Made by a program: the position numbers and the translations under genes
Notes under the pieces: model-generated
What the model saw: the letters and a program-made list of their open reading frames with translations, nothing else
The model's database searches: none
Told to the model about the DNA's origin: nothing
Shown here: positions 1 to 8,837 of the stretch, piece by piece
Layout of the letters: each line of letters starts with the position of its first letter
How positions within the stretch are numbered: the first letter of the stretch is position 1
Assembly: GCA_001824135.1 (NCBI GenBank)
Contig: MHWM01000016.1
Location: 1-20,260 of the forward strand
DNA length: 20,260 bases
Direction of reading: 5' to 3'
DNA from: Candidatus Zambryskibacteria bacterium RIFCSPLOWO2_02_FULL_39_14
Lineage (GTDB): Bacteria > Patescibacteriota > Minisyncoccia > Phycocordibacterales > Zambryskibacteraceae

Positions 1-3000
1 AAATTCTCCAATTCTGGAAAGAGAATAAAATATTTGAAAAAAGTTTAGAGAAGAAATCTCCTAAGGGGGAGTTTGTGTTCTATGACGGACCGCCGTTTGC
101 CACAGGTCTGCCTCATTACGGACATATCTTACCTGGGACAATAAAAGATGTGATCCCGCGTTACAAGACAATGCAAGGTTTCCACATATCTCGTCGCTGG
201 GGTTGGGATTGTCACGGTCTGCCGATTGAGAATTTAGTCGAAAAAGAACTAGGGTTGGATACTAAAAAGGATATTGAAAAGTTTGGTATCGCAGAATTTA
301 ATAGGCACGCAAAAGAAAGCGTGCTTCGATTTGAGAAAGAGTGGAAAGAAATCATTCCTCGTACAGGTCGCTGGATTGATATGGAGCATGCTTATAAGAC
401 TATGGACTCAAGTTATACAGAGTCTGTATGGTGGTCGTTTAAAAACCTCTACGACAAGAACCTTGTCTATCAAGGGTTTAAATCTATGCATCTCTGCCCG
501 CATTGCGAAACTACTCTCTCAAATTTTGAAGTGAATTTGGGGTACAAAGATATTACAGACATTTCTGTATATGTAAAATTTGAATTAGCGGATGAGCCTG
601 GCGCCTATTTCTTAGCTTGGACCACAACCCCTTGGACCCTACCAGGCAATGTTGCTCTCGCTGTGAAGAAGGATGGTCAATACGTGAAGGTTAAAAAGGG
701 AGAAGAAATCTTAATTCTTCTCAAGAGTTTGTTGGAGAAAGTGTTAAAAGATGGTTATGAAATTGTGCAAGAATTACCAGGCAAAGATTTGATTGGTCAG
801 AAATATAAAACTCTCTTTGATTATTATCAGAGTGAAGGCCGGGTTTATGCCGCTGATTTTGTCAAAGCGGAGGATGGAACGGGCATTGTCCATATTGCAC
901 CGGCATTTGGTGAAGATGATTATGAGTTATCACTACGCGAAAAGTTATCTTTTATTCAGCACGTAAATACGGACGGTCGTTTTAAACCAGAAGTGACTGA
1001 TTTTGCTGGAGAATTGGTTAAGCCAAAGGATGACCATCAGGCTACTGATATTAAAATCATAAAACATTTAGCAGGTAAAAATCTACTATTCGCAAAAGAG
1101 AAAATTATCCATAGCTATCCACACTGTTGGCGCTGTGATACTCCTCTGTTGAATTACGCGGCCTACTCTTGGTTTCTGAAAGTAACTGAAATTAAAGATA
1201 AATTGATCAAGAACAACCAAAAGGTGAAATGGGTACCAGAAGATATTCGTGATGGGCGATTTGGAAAATGGCTCGAAGGCGTCCATGATTGGGCTATTTC
1301 CCGCTCGCGTTTTTGGGGGACACCCTTGCCTGTTTGGCAAACTGCAGATGGTGAGAAGAGAATTGTCGTTGATTCAATCGAGACTTTAAGAAAATACGCT
1401 AAAAAATCTGGCAATACTTATTTTGTTATGAGGCATGGTGGCACAGATGGCAATAAGAAGGAGATTGTCAGTTTTAAAAATGAAACCAATGATCATCTGA
1501 CTGAAGAAGGGAAACAACAAGCTTATATTTCTGTGAAAAAACTTAAAGATAAGAATATTGATCTTATAATTACTTCACCATTTACCAGAACTAGAGAAAC
1601 TGCAGAGATTGTGCGTTTAGAACTTAATCTATCTGAAAGTGCCGTTATAGTTGATGAGAGATTAAGAGAAGTAAATCCGGGTGAATTTGATGGTAAAAAT
1701 TGGCAAGAATATCACGAGTATATGTATCAAACCGGATTAAAATGGTTTGACAGAAAGATTCCTGGAGGAGAATCTTTTAAGGACGTCGGCAGGAGAATAG
1801 GTGAATGTTTATACGAATTAGAATTAAAATATAAGGGTAAAAATATTCTTATGGTGACGCATGGAGGCCCAGCTTGGCTATTTTATGTTAACTCTGGTTT
1901 ATATCGACCAGAAAATAAAGAATATCGACGAGCCAATATACATATCTTTGTAGATGAGTTCAAAAGATTTGATAATGCAGAAGTTCGCGAATTGCCATTT
2001 GTACCATTGCCACATAACGAAGATTTTGAAATTGATCTGCATCGACCTCATATCGACGAAATAGTCTTGGAGAAAAGTGGCGAGAAGTATTGCAGAGTTC
2101 CTGAAGTTTTTGATACTTGGTATGACTCTGGTTCCGTACCCTTCGCTTCTCGAGCAACTAAGGATTTGATCCCAGCAGATTTTATCGCAGAAGGCCTAGA
2201 TCAGACTCGTGGTTGGTTCTATACCATGGCGGTCTTGGGAACAGCGCTTTTCAATAAGTCGCCATATAAGCAAGTGATAGTAAATGGGCTTATCCTGGCT
2301 GAGGACGGCAAGAAAATGTCTAAACGTCTAAAAAATTATCCAGAACTCACTTATGTATTGAATAAATATGGTGCTGACGCTCTGCGTTACTATCTAGTTT
2401 CATCGTCAGCTGTACGTGCGGAGGATCTAGCTTTCTCAGAAAAAAGTTTAGATGAGATAGTTAAGAAAAATATTTCTCGCTTGGAAAATGTTATAGGTTT
2501 TTATGAACTATATGTGGATGAGAAAAAAGTTCTTAAAAGTTCAAGAGGCCATATTTTAGATCACTGGATAGATGCATGTTTGACAAAATTAATCAAAGAA
2601 GTGACAGAAGGTTTGGAAAACTACAAACTAGATCGTGCCAGCCGACCTCTCGCAGATTTTGTGGATGATCTTTCCACATGGTACTTGCGCCGTTCGCGCA
2701 CAAGATCAGAAGCTCTACCAAAACTACGAGAAGTTTTACTTCGGGTCGCCGTAATTATGGCGCCATTCATGCCTTTTCTGGCAGAGGATATTTATCAGCG
2801 CTTAAAGTCTGAAAAATATTTCGAGAGCGTACACTTTGAAGCTTGGCCTAAACCAGAGAAAGTTGATACAGAAATTTTGGACAAGATGAGGGAAGTGAGG
2901 AAAATTGTTTCGCTGGCTCTGGAAGCTCGTTCTAAGGCTAATATTAAAGTAAGACAGCCTCTGAATGAATTACGAATAAAGAATAGTGAGTTAGGACCAG

Positions 3001-3278
3001 AATTTCTGGAATTAATTAAAGACGAACTCAATGTAAAACGTGTGATTGTGGATAAAAGTATTGTGCAAGAAGTAGAGCTTGATACTAATCTCACGTCGGT
3101 ACTTATTGAAGAAGGTAAACTTCGAGACATAATTCGTTCTATTCAAGATATACGCAAAGAAAAAGGTTTGAAACCTAGCGAAATTATGGCGTTTAATACA
3201 CCAGCTGGCGAGAAAGAATTCTTCAAGAAACATGCCCTAGAGATAGAGAAAATAACAAATATAAAATTGGAAAGCTAA
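1..3278 (+). CDS. ileS: Isoleucyl-tRNA synthetase (5'-partial) with an inserted histidine phosphatase domain
   Basis: Class I synthetase that charges tRNA-Ile in the cytoplasm. The reading frame is open from base 3 to the TAA at 3276-3278, so the N-terminus lies upstream; the GTG at 75 is internal, because family-typical sequence (FWKENKIFEKSLEKK) precedes it. The HIGH-type signature is HYGH (114-125) and the KMSKS loop is KMSKR (2313-2327), which with the overall length resembles the eukaryote-like IleS2 type. The CP1 editing domain is present: TTTPWTLPGN near 625-655 and GTGIVHIAPAFGEDDY near 876-925. WDCHGLPIE and the DTWYDSGSVPFAS segment support the family. Cysteine pairs normally found around the CP region are missing: WGTPLPVWQ is followed by no CxxC, and only one Cys precedes RVPEV. 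A complete histidine phosphatase domain (about 1400-1975) sits between the catalytic core and DLHRPHID. The C-terminal anticodon-binding region looks normal. recO follows after one base. Confidence 0.96.
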   Translation, partial: ILQFWKENKIFEKSLEKKSPKGEFVFYDGPPFATGLPHYGHILPGTIKDVIPRYKTMQGFHISRRWGWDCHGLPIENLVEKELGLDTKKDIEKFGIAEFNRHAKESVLRFEKEWKEIIPRTGRWIDMEHAYKTMDSSYTESVWWSFKNLYDKNLVYQGFKSMHLCPHCETTLSNFEVNLGYKDITDISVYVKFELADEPGAYFLAWTTTPWTLPGNVALAVKKDGQYVKVKKGEEILILLKSLLEKVLKDGYEIVQELPGKDLIGQKYKTLFDYYQSEGRVYAADFVKAEDGTGIVHIAPAFGEDDYELSLREKLSFIQHVNTDGRFKPEVTDFAGELVKPKDDHQATDIKIIKHLAGKNLLFAKEKIIHSYPHCWRCDTPLLNYAAYSWFLKVTEIKDKLIKNNQKVKWVPEDIRDGRFGKWLEGVHDWAISRSRFWGTPLPVWQTADGEKRIVVDSIETLRKYAKKSGNTYFVMRHGGTDGNKKEIVSFKNETNDHLTEEGKQQAYISVKKLKDKNIDLIITSPFTRTRETAEIVRLELNLSESAVIVDERLREVNPGEFDGKNWQEYHEYMYQTGLKWFDRKIPGGESFKDVGRRIGECLYELELKYKGKNILMVTHGGPAWLFYVNSGLYRPENKEYRRANIHIFVDEFKRFDNAEVRELPFVPLPHNEDFEIDLHRPHIDEIVLEKSGEKYCRVPEVFDTWYDSGSVPFASRATKDLIPADFIAEGLDQTRGWFYTMAVLGTALFNKSPYKQVIVNGLILAEDGKKMSKRLKNYPELTYVLNKYGADALRYYLVSSSAVRAEDLAFSEKSLDEIVKKNISRLENVIGFYELYVDEKKVLKSSRGHILDHWIDACLTKLIKEVTEGLENYKLDRASRPLADFVDDLSTWYLRRSRTRSEALPKLREVLLRVAVIMAPFMPFLAEDIYQRLKSEKYFESVHFEAWPKPEKVDTEILDKMREVRKIVSLALEARSKANIKVRQPLNELRIKNSELGPEFLELIKDELNVKRVIVDKSIVQEVELDTNLTSVLIEEGKLRDIIRSIQDIRKEKGLKPSEIMAFNTPAGEKEFFKKHALEIEKITNIKLES
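1400..1975 (+). other. Histidine phosphatase (phosphoglycerate-mutase-like) domain inserted in IleRS
   Basis: An in-frame segment of about 190 residues inside ileS with all hallmarks of the histidine phosphatase superfamily. It has the RHG motif (R-H-G at 1431-1439, in context VMRHGGTDGN), then LTEEGKQQA, then ITSPFTRTRETAEI, then a catalytic-acid region LREVNPGEFDGKNW (Glu at 1668-1670), and the second catalytic His in MVTHGGPAW (His at 1860-1862). All expected catalytic residues are present, so it looks active rather than decayed. By hand count, 1441-1860 is about 34% GC, against 45-53% in ileS blocks on either side (1261-1320, 2101-2220). That suggests a later acquisition. The substrate is unknown; a link to nucleotide or aminoacylation by-products is speculation. 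Confidence 0.92.
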
Positions 3279-3279
3279 A

Positions 3280-3777
3280 GTGCCGTACCACATATATACT
3301 ACCAAAGCGATTGTACTCTCTGAAAAGCCTATTGGAGAAGCAGATAGGATCTATAACATATTGTCTCGTGACTTAGGTAAACTTCAGGCTCGGGCTATTG
3401 GTGTCAGAAAGAGTATTTCGAAATTGCGAGGTAGTATAGAGCCATTCTCTCTTTCATCAATCTCTTTTGTGAAAGGCAGAGATTACTGGAGACTGACTTC
3501 AGCAGAATCTATTAAAAATATTTCTGCATCGCCCTGTATTGCAAGACCTTTATCTCTTATTGAGAAACTTATTCAAGGTGAAGAACCCAATCCTGAATTA
3601 TTTGATGTTGTAGAACAATTTGTCCAATCGGATGAATATGATAATGAGATGTTTGAGATTCGTATGGTATCACAAATCCTTTTCCACTTAGGATATCTTA
3701 AAGAATCAGATATGTCGCTAGATAAAAAAGCTCTGGTGAATGCAATAAACGAAGGTATCCAAGCCAGTCATCTATAG
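3280..3777 (+). CDS. recO: Short RecO-like recombination mediator
   Basis: RecO loads RecA onto SSB-coated DNA in the RecFOR pathway. The 165-aa product begins with the typical OB-fold start (YTTKAIVLSEKPIGEADRIYNILSRDLGKLQARAIGVRKS), including the 'GEADRI..I.....GK....A.G.RK.....G..EPF' pattern of RecO N-terminal domains. A short helical C-terminal part follows (residues about 85-160), containing the FELRMVSQILFHLGYL-like stretch. It is well below the usual 230-250 aa and has no cysteines matching the zinc finger of longer RecO proteins. The start is a GTG at 3280, one base after the ileS stop. There is no convincing ribosome binding site, so translation probably depends on coupling with ileS. 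With ssb in the same run and recA nearby, the role in recombinational repair fits. Confidence 0.85.
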   Translation: MPYHIYTTKAIVLSEKPIGEADRIYNILSRDLGKLQARAIGVRKSISKLRGSIEPFSLSSISFVKGRDYWRLTSAESIKNISASPCIARPLSLIEKLIQGEEPNPELFDVVEQFVQSDEYDNEMFEIRMVSQILFHLGYLKESDMSLDKKALVNAINEGIQASHL

Positions 3778-3783
3778 AAGTGT

Positions 3784-3789
3784 TATAAT
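3784..3789 (+). promoter_or_regulatory. Putative -10 box for a leaderless transcript
   Basis: A perfect TATAAT ends 9 nt before the ATG at 3799, just after the recO stop. A normal -10 to start distance would begin the mRNA within about 3 nt of the start codon. No good TTGACA is seen 17 nt upstream. There is no Shine-Dalgarno sequence. Confidence 0.5.
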
Positions 3790-3798
3790 TAACAAATT

Positions 3799-5724
3799 AT
3801 GGATGAAGAGAGGAAAGACAGAATAGGTGAACTCAATGACACTTTGTACTCACGGACGCGTTATAAGGATCCTTTAGATAAACGTACTCCGGTCAAAGAA
3901 GTTGATTTTCCAGATGTGGAAGGTAAATGGCAGACTCCAGAGCTTGACGAGATACTTAAATATGAACGTGTAGCTCCTGAAATACACCCACTAATGAAAA
4001 AAATTTTTATTTTTGCGCTTTTGTTTTTCGTGGCTACTGTTGGAGTGGCCACTTTTATTTTCACAGGTGGTGCCAATTTTATTTCATCTAAAAATGTTGA
4101 TATAAATGTACTTGGTCCTACTATTATCTCAGCTGGAGAAATTCTCGAACTTGGTGTTAGTATCTCAAATACTAACAATGCAGATCTGGAGCTTGCTAAT
4201 CTGTCTATCCAGTATCCTCAAGGTAGTCGTAATTCGGATAATACTCTCGAATCTCTGACCTATACTAAAGATGATCTAGGTGTGATTAACGCAGGTGGTG
4301 AAGCTGTTCGTAATGTGCGTGTAGTTCTTTTAGGATCAGCTGGAGAGACAAAGGAAATAAAATTTTCAGTCGAATATAAGGTCAAAGGCTCAAATGCCAC
4401 TTTTTATAAAGATAAAATTTTTGAAATTACTATAGGTAATGCGCCCATCACTCTCACTGTCGAAAGTCCGCCATCTATTACTTCCGGTGACAGTTTCTCT
4501 ACTGTTGTATCAGTTACCTTAAATTCTACAGATATTTTTAGAAATGTTATATTGAAAGCAGAGTATCCTCATGGTTACAGTCCCACTAGTGCTACACCAG
4601 AAGCAGTTGATAATGATAGCATTTGGTCATTGGGAGATATGTCTCCGGGAGATAAAAAGATTATAATTCTCCGCGGACAATTGGTCGGAGAGGATGAAGA
4701 AGAGCGAACTTTTCGATTTTATGTTGGAGTTTCTGATTCAAGTAGTATCAGTCCTAATTTAAAAATTATTGTCGCTTCTCTTCTGAATACTATTGCTATA
4801 GACAGGCCGTATATTGATCTAAATGTTGCACTCAATGGAGAAGGTGTGCCAGTCTATATGGCACCAGCAGCACGTCCTGTGACTGCTGTCATCAGATTCA
4901 AAAATAATCTTCCAGATAAATTGCTTAATCCACGTCTGGAAGTTCGTCTCTCTGGTATGGCTTTAGATAAACTTTCTGTTTCTGCCAGAAATAGTGGCAC
5001 TTACGATTCTCAAAATAATAGCGTTACTTGGAATTTAACTAATCCTACCGGCGCTTTAGAGCTTGTTCCTGGCGAAAGTGGCCAAGTCAGTTTTGTCTTC
5101 TCTTCTCTGTCAGCTCTGTCTCTTACGGAAGGTACTCACGATATTATACTAAACTTCGTTTTTACAGGTGTTCCGGTTGGTGCTGTGGGGCAGAGACCAT
5201 TAACTACAAATGAAGCTAGGACAGTCAGGATCTCTTCTCAAGTCAATCTATCTTCGAGGATACTTCGTTCATTGGGACCATTTGCTAACCAAGGGCCTAT
5301 ACCACCAAAAGTGGGAGAAGAGACCACTTATACAGCTATATTAAGCGTTGGTAATACTCGAGGCGATCTGAAAGATGCTAAAGTTACTGCTAAACTTGGA
5401 GTGGGGGTTAATTGGCTTGGGGCACAAAGTGTTGCTGGTGAGAATATTTCCTATAATGATGAGTCTAAGACTGTCACATGGGATCTAGGTACTTTACCTT
5501 CAGGTTCCGGATTCTCTTCTAATGCTAGGGAAGTAGCTTTCCAAATATCACTCATACCGTCTCTTAGTCAGGTTGGTGTAGCGCCAGTTCTGATCAATAA
5601 TATTATATTTTCTGGTAGAGACACTCTTAATGGTGATATCATAACTACTAATAATCCTATTTTGAACACTCGTCTTACAAATGATCCGGTATTTATTCAA
5701 GGAGATGATATAGTGGTGAAATAA
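3799..5724 (+). CDS. Single-pass membrane protein with extracytoplasmic Ig-like / DUF11-like domains
   Basis: A 641-aa protein of unknown function. Residues 1-65 are charged, soluble and probably cytoplasmic. Residues about 67-89 form one strong transmembrane helix (KKIFIFALLFFVATVGVATFIF) preceded by Lys, and the rest looks exported. The exterior part is rich in beta-strand, Ser, Thr and Asn. It carries repeated phrases typical of DUF11/CARDB-like beta-sandwiches, such as GEILELGVSISNTNNADLEL, 'WSLGDMSPGDKKIIIL', 'VTWNLTNPTGALELVPGESG' and 'VTWDLGTLPSGSGF'. I count roughly four such units. No catalytic motif is visible. The gene sits between recO and glyS, and its stop overlaps the glyS start by one base (TAATG), so the two are probably translationally coupled. 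A structural or adhesive cell-surface role is plausible but inferred only. Confidence 0.8.
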   Translation: MDEERKDRIGELNDTLYSRTRYKDPLDKRTPVKEVDFPDVEGKWQTPELDEILKYERVAPEIHPLMKKIFIFALLFFVATVGVATFIFTGGANFISSKNVDINVLGPTIISAGEILELGVSISNTNNADLELANLSIQYPQGSRNSDNTLESLTYTKDDLGVINAGGEAVRNVRVVLLGSAGETKEIKFSVEYKVKGSNATFYKDKIFEITIGNAPITLTVESPPSITSGDSFSTVVSVTLNSTDIFRNVILKAEYPHGYSPTSATPEAVDNDSIWSLGDMSPGDKKIIILRGQLVGEDEEERTFRFYVGVSDSSSISPNLKIIVASLLNTIAIDRPYIDLNVALNGEGVPVYMAPAARPVTAVIRFKNNLPDKLLNPRLEVRLSGMALDKLSVSARNSGTYDSQNNSVTWNLTNPTGALELVPGESGQVSFVFSSLSALSLTEGTHDIILNFVFTGVPVGAVGQRPLTTNEARTVRISSQVNLSSRILRSLGPFANQGPIPPKVGEETTYTAILSVGNTRGDLKDAKVTAKLGVGVNWLGAQSVAGENISYNDESKTVTWDLGTLPSGSGFSSNAREVAFQISLIPSLSQVGVAPVLINNIIFSGRDTLNGDIITTNNPILNTRLTNDPVFIQGDDIVVK

Positions 5725-7028
5725 TGAGCAAGAAAGACACAGATTTGATGGATAAAATTGTCTCACTTTGCAAAAGGCGAGGATTTGTCTATCCTAGCTC
5801 TGAAATATATGGAGGTTTTTCAGGATTCTGGGATTATGGACCATATGGAGCTGATTTAGCTTATAACCTAAAAGATTTATGGTGGAAGCGATTTGTGAAA
5901 TCGCGAGAGGATATGTATGGCATTTCTAGTTCTATAGTTATGCCCGAGCAGGTGTGGCAGGCGAGTGGTCATTTGAAAAATTTTACCGATCCATTAGTCG
6001 AGTGTAAAAAATGTCACCATCGTTTTAGAGCCGATCATCTAAAAAATAAGGAGAAATGTTCGGATTGCGGTGGAGAACTTGGGGAAGAAATTTCATTTAA
6101 CACCATGTTTCCTGTTCAGACTGGTTCGGTTGATGGAGGCACAACTACTGCTTATTTGAGAGGCGAGTTGGCTCAAGGAATGTTTGTTAATTTTAAAAAT
6201 ATCTTGGATACCTTCCATCCAAATATTCCGTTCGGGATAGCTCAAATTGGTAGGGCTTTTCGAAATGAAATTTCTCCAAGAGATTTCATTTATCGAGTGC
6301 GTGAATTTGAAATTGCTGAATTTGAATATTTTATAAAGGAATCAGACTGGGAGAAACATTTTGAATATTGGAGGAAAGAAATGCTTGAGTGGTTGGATGA
6401 AATTGGAATTGATAGAAAAAATGTTAAGGAAAATGATCTTACTGAAAAGGAAAGGGCGCATTATTCCAAAAGGACTATTGATTTCGAGTATCAAGGGCCA
6501 ATTGGTGATATGGAGATACAAGCGATAGCATATAGAACTGATTACGATCTAAAAAATCATATAGAAGGATCAGGCGTTGATTTAAGTTATCGAGATGAGG
6601 TCAATAATGAAAAATTTATTCCTCATGTTATAGAACCTACTTTCGGGTTGGGGAGATTATTTTTAGTTGTTCTTTTATCGGCTTATACCGAAGATGAATT
6701 AGGTGGGGAACCGAGAATATATCTGAAGTTGAATAAAAATATTGCACCTGTTCGTGCGGCAGTATTTCCACTTCTGAAAAATAAACCAGAACTTGTTTCA
6801 AAGGCTCGAGAGGTTTACGCAATGCTCAAGAAAGACATTCCAAATATTGATTTTGATGATAACGGTAATATCGGCAAGCGTTACAGGAGGCAAGATGAAA
6901 TAGGTACCCCATACTGTATTACTATAGATTTCGATACTCTTGAGGATGACACTGTCACAGTTCGTGATCGAGACACAGGAGAACAGAAACGCGTTATTAT
7001 TACTGATTTGAAAGAAGCCATAGTTTAG
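5724..7028 (+). CDS. glyS: Glycyl-tRNA synthetase (alpha2 type)
   Basis: Class II synthetase of the single-chain homodimeric type, attaching glycine to tRNA-Gly. Its 434 aa are slightly short for the family. It opens with KIVSLCKRRGFVYPSSEIYGGFSGFWDYGPYGADLAYNLK, the family's typical start. A CxxC...CxxC module (CKKC and CSDC, near 6003-6070) is a likely zinc site. MFPVQTG, class II motif 2 (FRNEISPRDFIYRVREFEIAEFEYF) and motif 3 (EPTFGLGRLFLVVL) are all present. The C-terminal anticodon-binding domain starts near IAPVRAAVFPLL and ends with DTVTVRDRDTGEQKRV. It starts at the ATG that overlaps the upstream stop by one base. The symbol glyS is used loosely: this is the one-chain form, not the beta subunit of the tetramer. 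Confidence 0.95.
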   Translation: MSKKDTDLMDKIVSLCKRRGFVYPSSEIYGGFSGFWDYGPYGADLAYNLKDLWWKRFVKSREDMYGISSSIVMPEQVWQASGHLKNFTDPLVECKKCHHRFRADHLKNKEKCSDCGGELGEEISFNTMFPVQTGSVDGGTTTAYLRGELAQGMFVNFKNILDTFHPNIPFGIAQIGRAFRNEISPRDFIYRVREFEIAEFEYFIKESDWEKHFEYWRKEMLEWLDEIGIDRKNVKENDLTEKERAHYSKRTIDFEYQGPIGDMEIQAIAYRTDYDLKNHIEGSGVDLSYRDEVNNEKFIPHVIEPTFGLGRLFLVVLLSAYTEDELGGEPRIYLKLNKNIAPVRAAVFPLLKNKPELVSKAREVYAMLKKDIPNIDFDDNGNIGKRYRRQDEIGTPYCITIDFDTLEDDTVTVRDRDTGEQKRVIITDLKEAIV

Positions 7029-7045
7029 GGTATTCTGTGTTTCTT

Positions 7046-8821
7046 ATGAAATCTATAAAGACTAAATGGGACCTGCAACTACTTTATAAAAGTGATTCCG
7101 ATCCTAAAATAGAGAAGGATTTAAGATTAATAGAGCAACTATGTGAATCGTTTGCAAAAAAACATAAAGGCAAACAGTTTACCAAGACACCGCAGACTTT
7201 GTTGAAAATACTCGATGAATCAGAAAAATTAAACGAGCTTATGGATTCTTGTGCTCCTTCACATTATTTCCATTTCAAAACTGACTTAGATTCTAGTGAT
7301 GATAAATCATTTGCTATCTCTACTAAATATGGTCAAAGATTAACAGAAGCGAGTAATAAAATTAAATTCCTTGGGTTAGAAATTGCCAAAATACCATTAA
7401 ACAAACAAAAAACATTCTTAAATTATCCTGCTCTAAAGCCATATAAATACTTGCTTTCACAGATATTTATTAACGCTAAGTACAATCTTTCTGAAGGAGA
7501 AGAACAGTTAGAAGATCTATTGAGCCAACCTGGCTATGGAATGTGGATAGATGCTCAAGAGAAACTTTTAAATCAGCAAGTGATAAAACATAAAGGAAAA
7601 GATATTCCAATTGCAAAAGCAATGGCGAGTCTTTCAGATATGTCTAAGAAAGATAGAAGGGAAATCCATAAAAAAATAACTGCTATCTTAAAATCTATTA
7701 GTCATGTGGCCGAAGGAGAACTTAATGCTATCTACAATTTCAAAAAAATAATGGATAAGCGTCGAGGGTATAAAAAACCATACAGCGCAACGATATTGGG
7801 TTATGAAAATGATGAAGAAGCTATAGAAAAATTTGTTTCTCTGGTATCAAAACATTTTCATATTGCGCATAGATTTTACAGATTACATGCCAAGCTTCTA
7901 GGAGAAAAGAAAATTTTTTTAGCTGACAGAGGAGCCAAGATTGGAGAAATAAAGATTAAATTTGATTTTCCAAGATCTGTAAATATGTTGCAATCTGTTT
8001 TGGCGGGTGTTGATAAGGAATATTTAAATATTTTTAATAAGTTTTTGGAGAACGGACAAATAGATGTTTACCCGAAAAAAGGCAAAACTGGCGGGGCATA
8101 TTGCTCTGGCTACGGAAAATTACCTACATTTGTTCTACTTAATCATGTAGATACTGTAAGATCTCTGGAAACTTTGGCTCATGAAATGGGGCACGCTATT
8201 CATACAGAATTAAGCAAGAATCAACCATCAAGATATAGAGATTACTCTATTGCTACTGCAGAGGTAGCTAGTACATTTTTTGAACAGTTAATTTCAGAAG
8301 AAGTAGAAAAAAATATTTCTAAACGAGAACTTATTATACTACTTCACAACCGTATCCTTGGTGATATATCAACTATTTTCCGCCAAATAGCATGTTTTAA
8401 TTTCGAATTGGAATTGCATGAAAATATCAGAAAAGATGGTCAGCTTTCCAAAGAAATCATCGCTAAACTCATGTCTAAACACTTAAAATCTTATCTTGGA
8501 AGTGCTGTGGAGGTAACTGATGAAGATGGGTATTTCTATGTTTATTGGTCGCATATACGCCGATTCTTCTATGTATATACCTATGCATATGGTCAGATTA
8601 TAAGCAGAGCTCTGTTTGAGAAATGGAAAGAAGATCCAAGCTATGCTAATAAGATCAAGCAGTTTCTAAGTGCTGGAGGATCTATGAAGCCAGAAGACAT
8701 TTTTAAGTCCATCGGTATAGATACATCCAATGATTCCTTTTTTGAGGCTGGACTTAAGGGGGTTGAGAAAGATATAGTTAAACTCGAAAAATTGGCTAAA
8801 GGGTTTAAAATTTCAAAATAG
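7046..8821 (+). CDS. pepF: M3-family metallopeptidase, oligoendopeptidase F type
   Basis: A cytoplasmic zinc endopeptidase that degrades short peptides. The zinc motif HEMGH lies at 8180-8194 within SLETLAHEMGHAIHTEL. The downstream glutamate ligand lies in the TAEVASTFFEQL helix, as expected for family M3. The start KTKWDLQLLYKSD and the C-terminal WSHIRRFFYVYTYAYGQIISRALFEKW and FLSAGGSMKPEDIFKSIGID blocks are typical of PepF. I prefer the ATG at 7046 (591 aa) over an in-frame GTG at 7037, which would add only three residues. A TATTCT at 7031-7036 lies 9 nt before this ATG and may be a weak -10, but no Shine-Dalgarno is seen. There is no signal peptide. It follows glyS after 17 nt. Confidence 0.93.
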   Translation: MKSIKTKWDLQLLYKSDSDPKIEKDLRLIEQLCESFAKKHKGKQFTKTPQTLLKILDESEKLNELMDSCAPSHYFHFKTDLDSSDDKSFAISTKYGQRLTEASNKIKFLGLEIAKIPLNKQKTFLNYPALKPYKYLLSQIFINAKYNLSEGEEQLEDLLSQPGYGMWIDAQEKLLNQQVIKHKGKDIPIAKAMASLSDMSKKDRREIHKKITAILKSISHVAEGELNAIYNFKKIMDKRRGYKKPYSATILGYENDEEAIEKFVSLVSKHFHIAHRFYRLHAKLLGEKKIFLADRGAKIGEIKIKFDFPRSVNMLQSVLAGVDKEYLNIFNKFLENGQIDVYPKKGKTGGAYCSGYGKLPTFVLLNHVDTVRSLETLAHEMGHAIHTELSKNQPSRYRDYSIATAEVASTFFEQLISEEVEKNISKRELIILLHNRILGDISTIFRQIACFNFELELHENIRKDGQLSKEIIAKLMSKHLKSYLGSAVEVTDEDGYFYVYWSHIRRFFYVYTYAYGQIISRALFEKWKEDPSYANKIKQFLSAGGSMKPEDIFKSIGIDTSNDSFFEAGLKGVEKDIVKLEKLAKGFKISK

Positions 8822-8824
8822 TGA

Positions 8825-8833
8825 TATTATAAT
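8825..8833 (+). promoter_or_regulatory. Putative -10 region for a leaderless transcript
   Basis: Overlapping TATTAT (8825-8830) and TATAAT (8828-8833) hexamers lie 7 and 4 nt before the ATG at 8838. That spacing would start the mRNA at or next to the start codon. No clear -35 or Shine-Dalgarno is seen. Confidence 0.45.
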
Positions 8834-8837
8834 TGTT

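Noticed and set aside
2795..3233. Minus-strand open frames antisense to the ileS 3' end
   Set aside because: Ser/Thr-rich shadow translations of ileS with no promoter or ribosome binding site.
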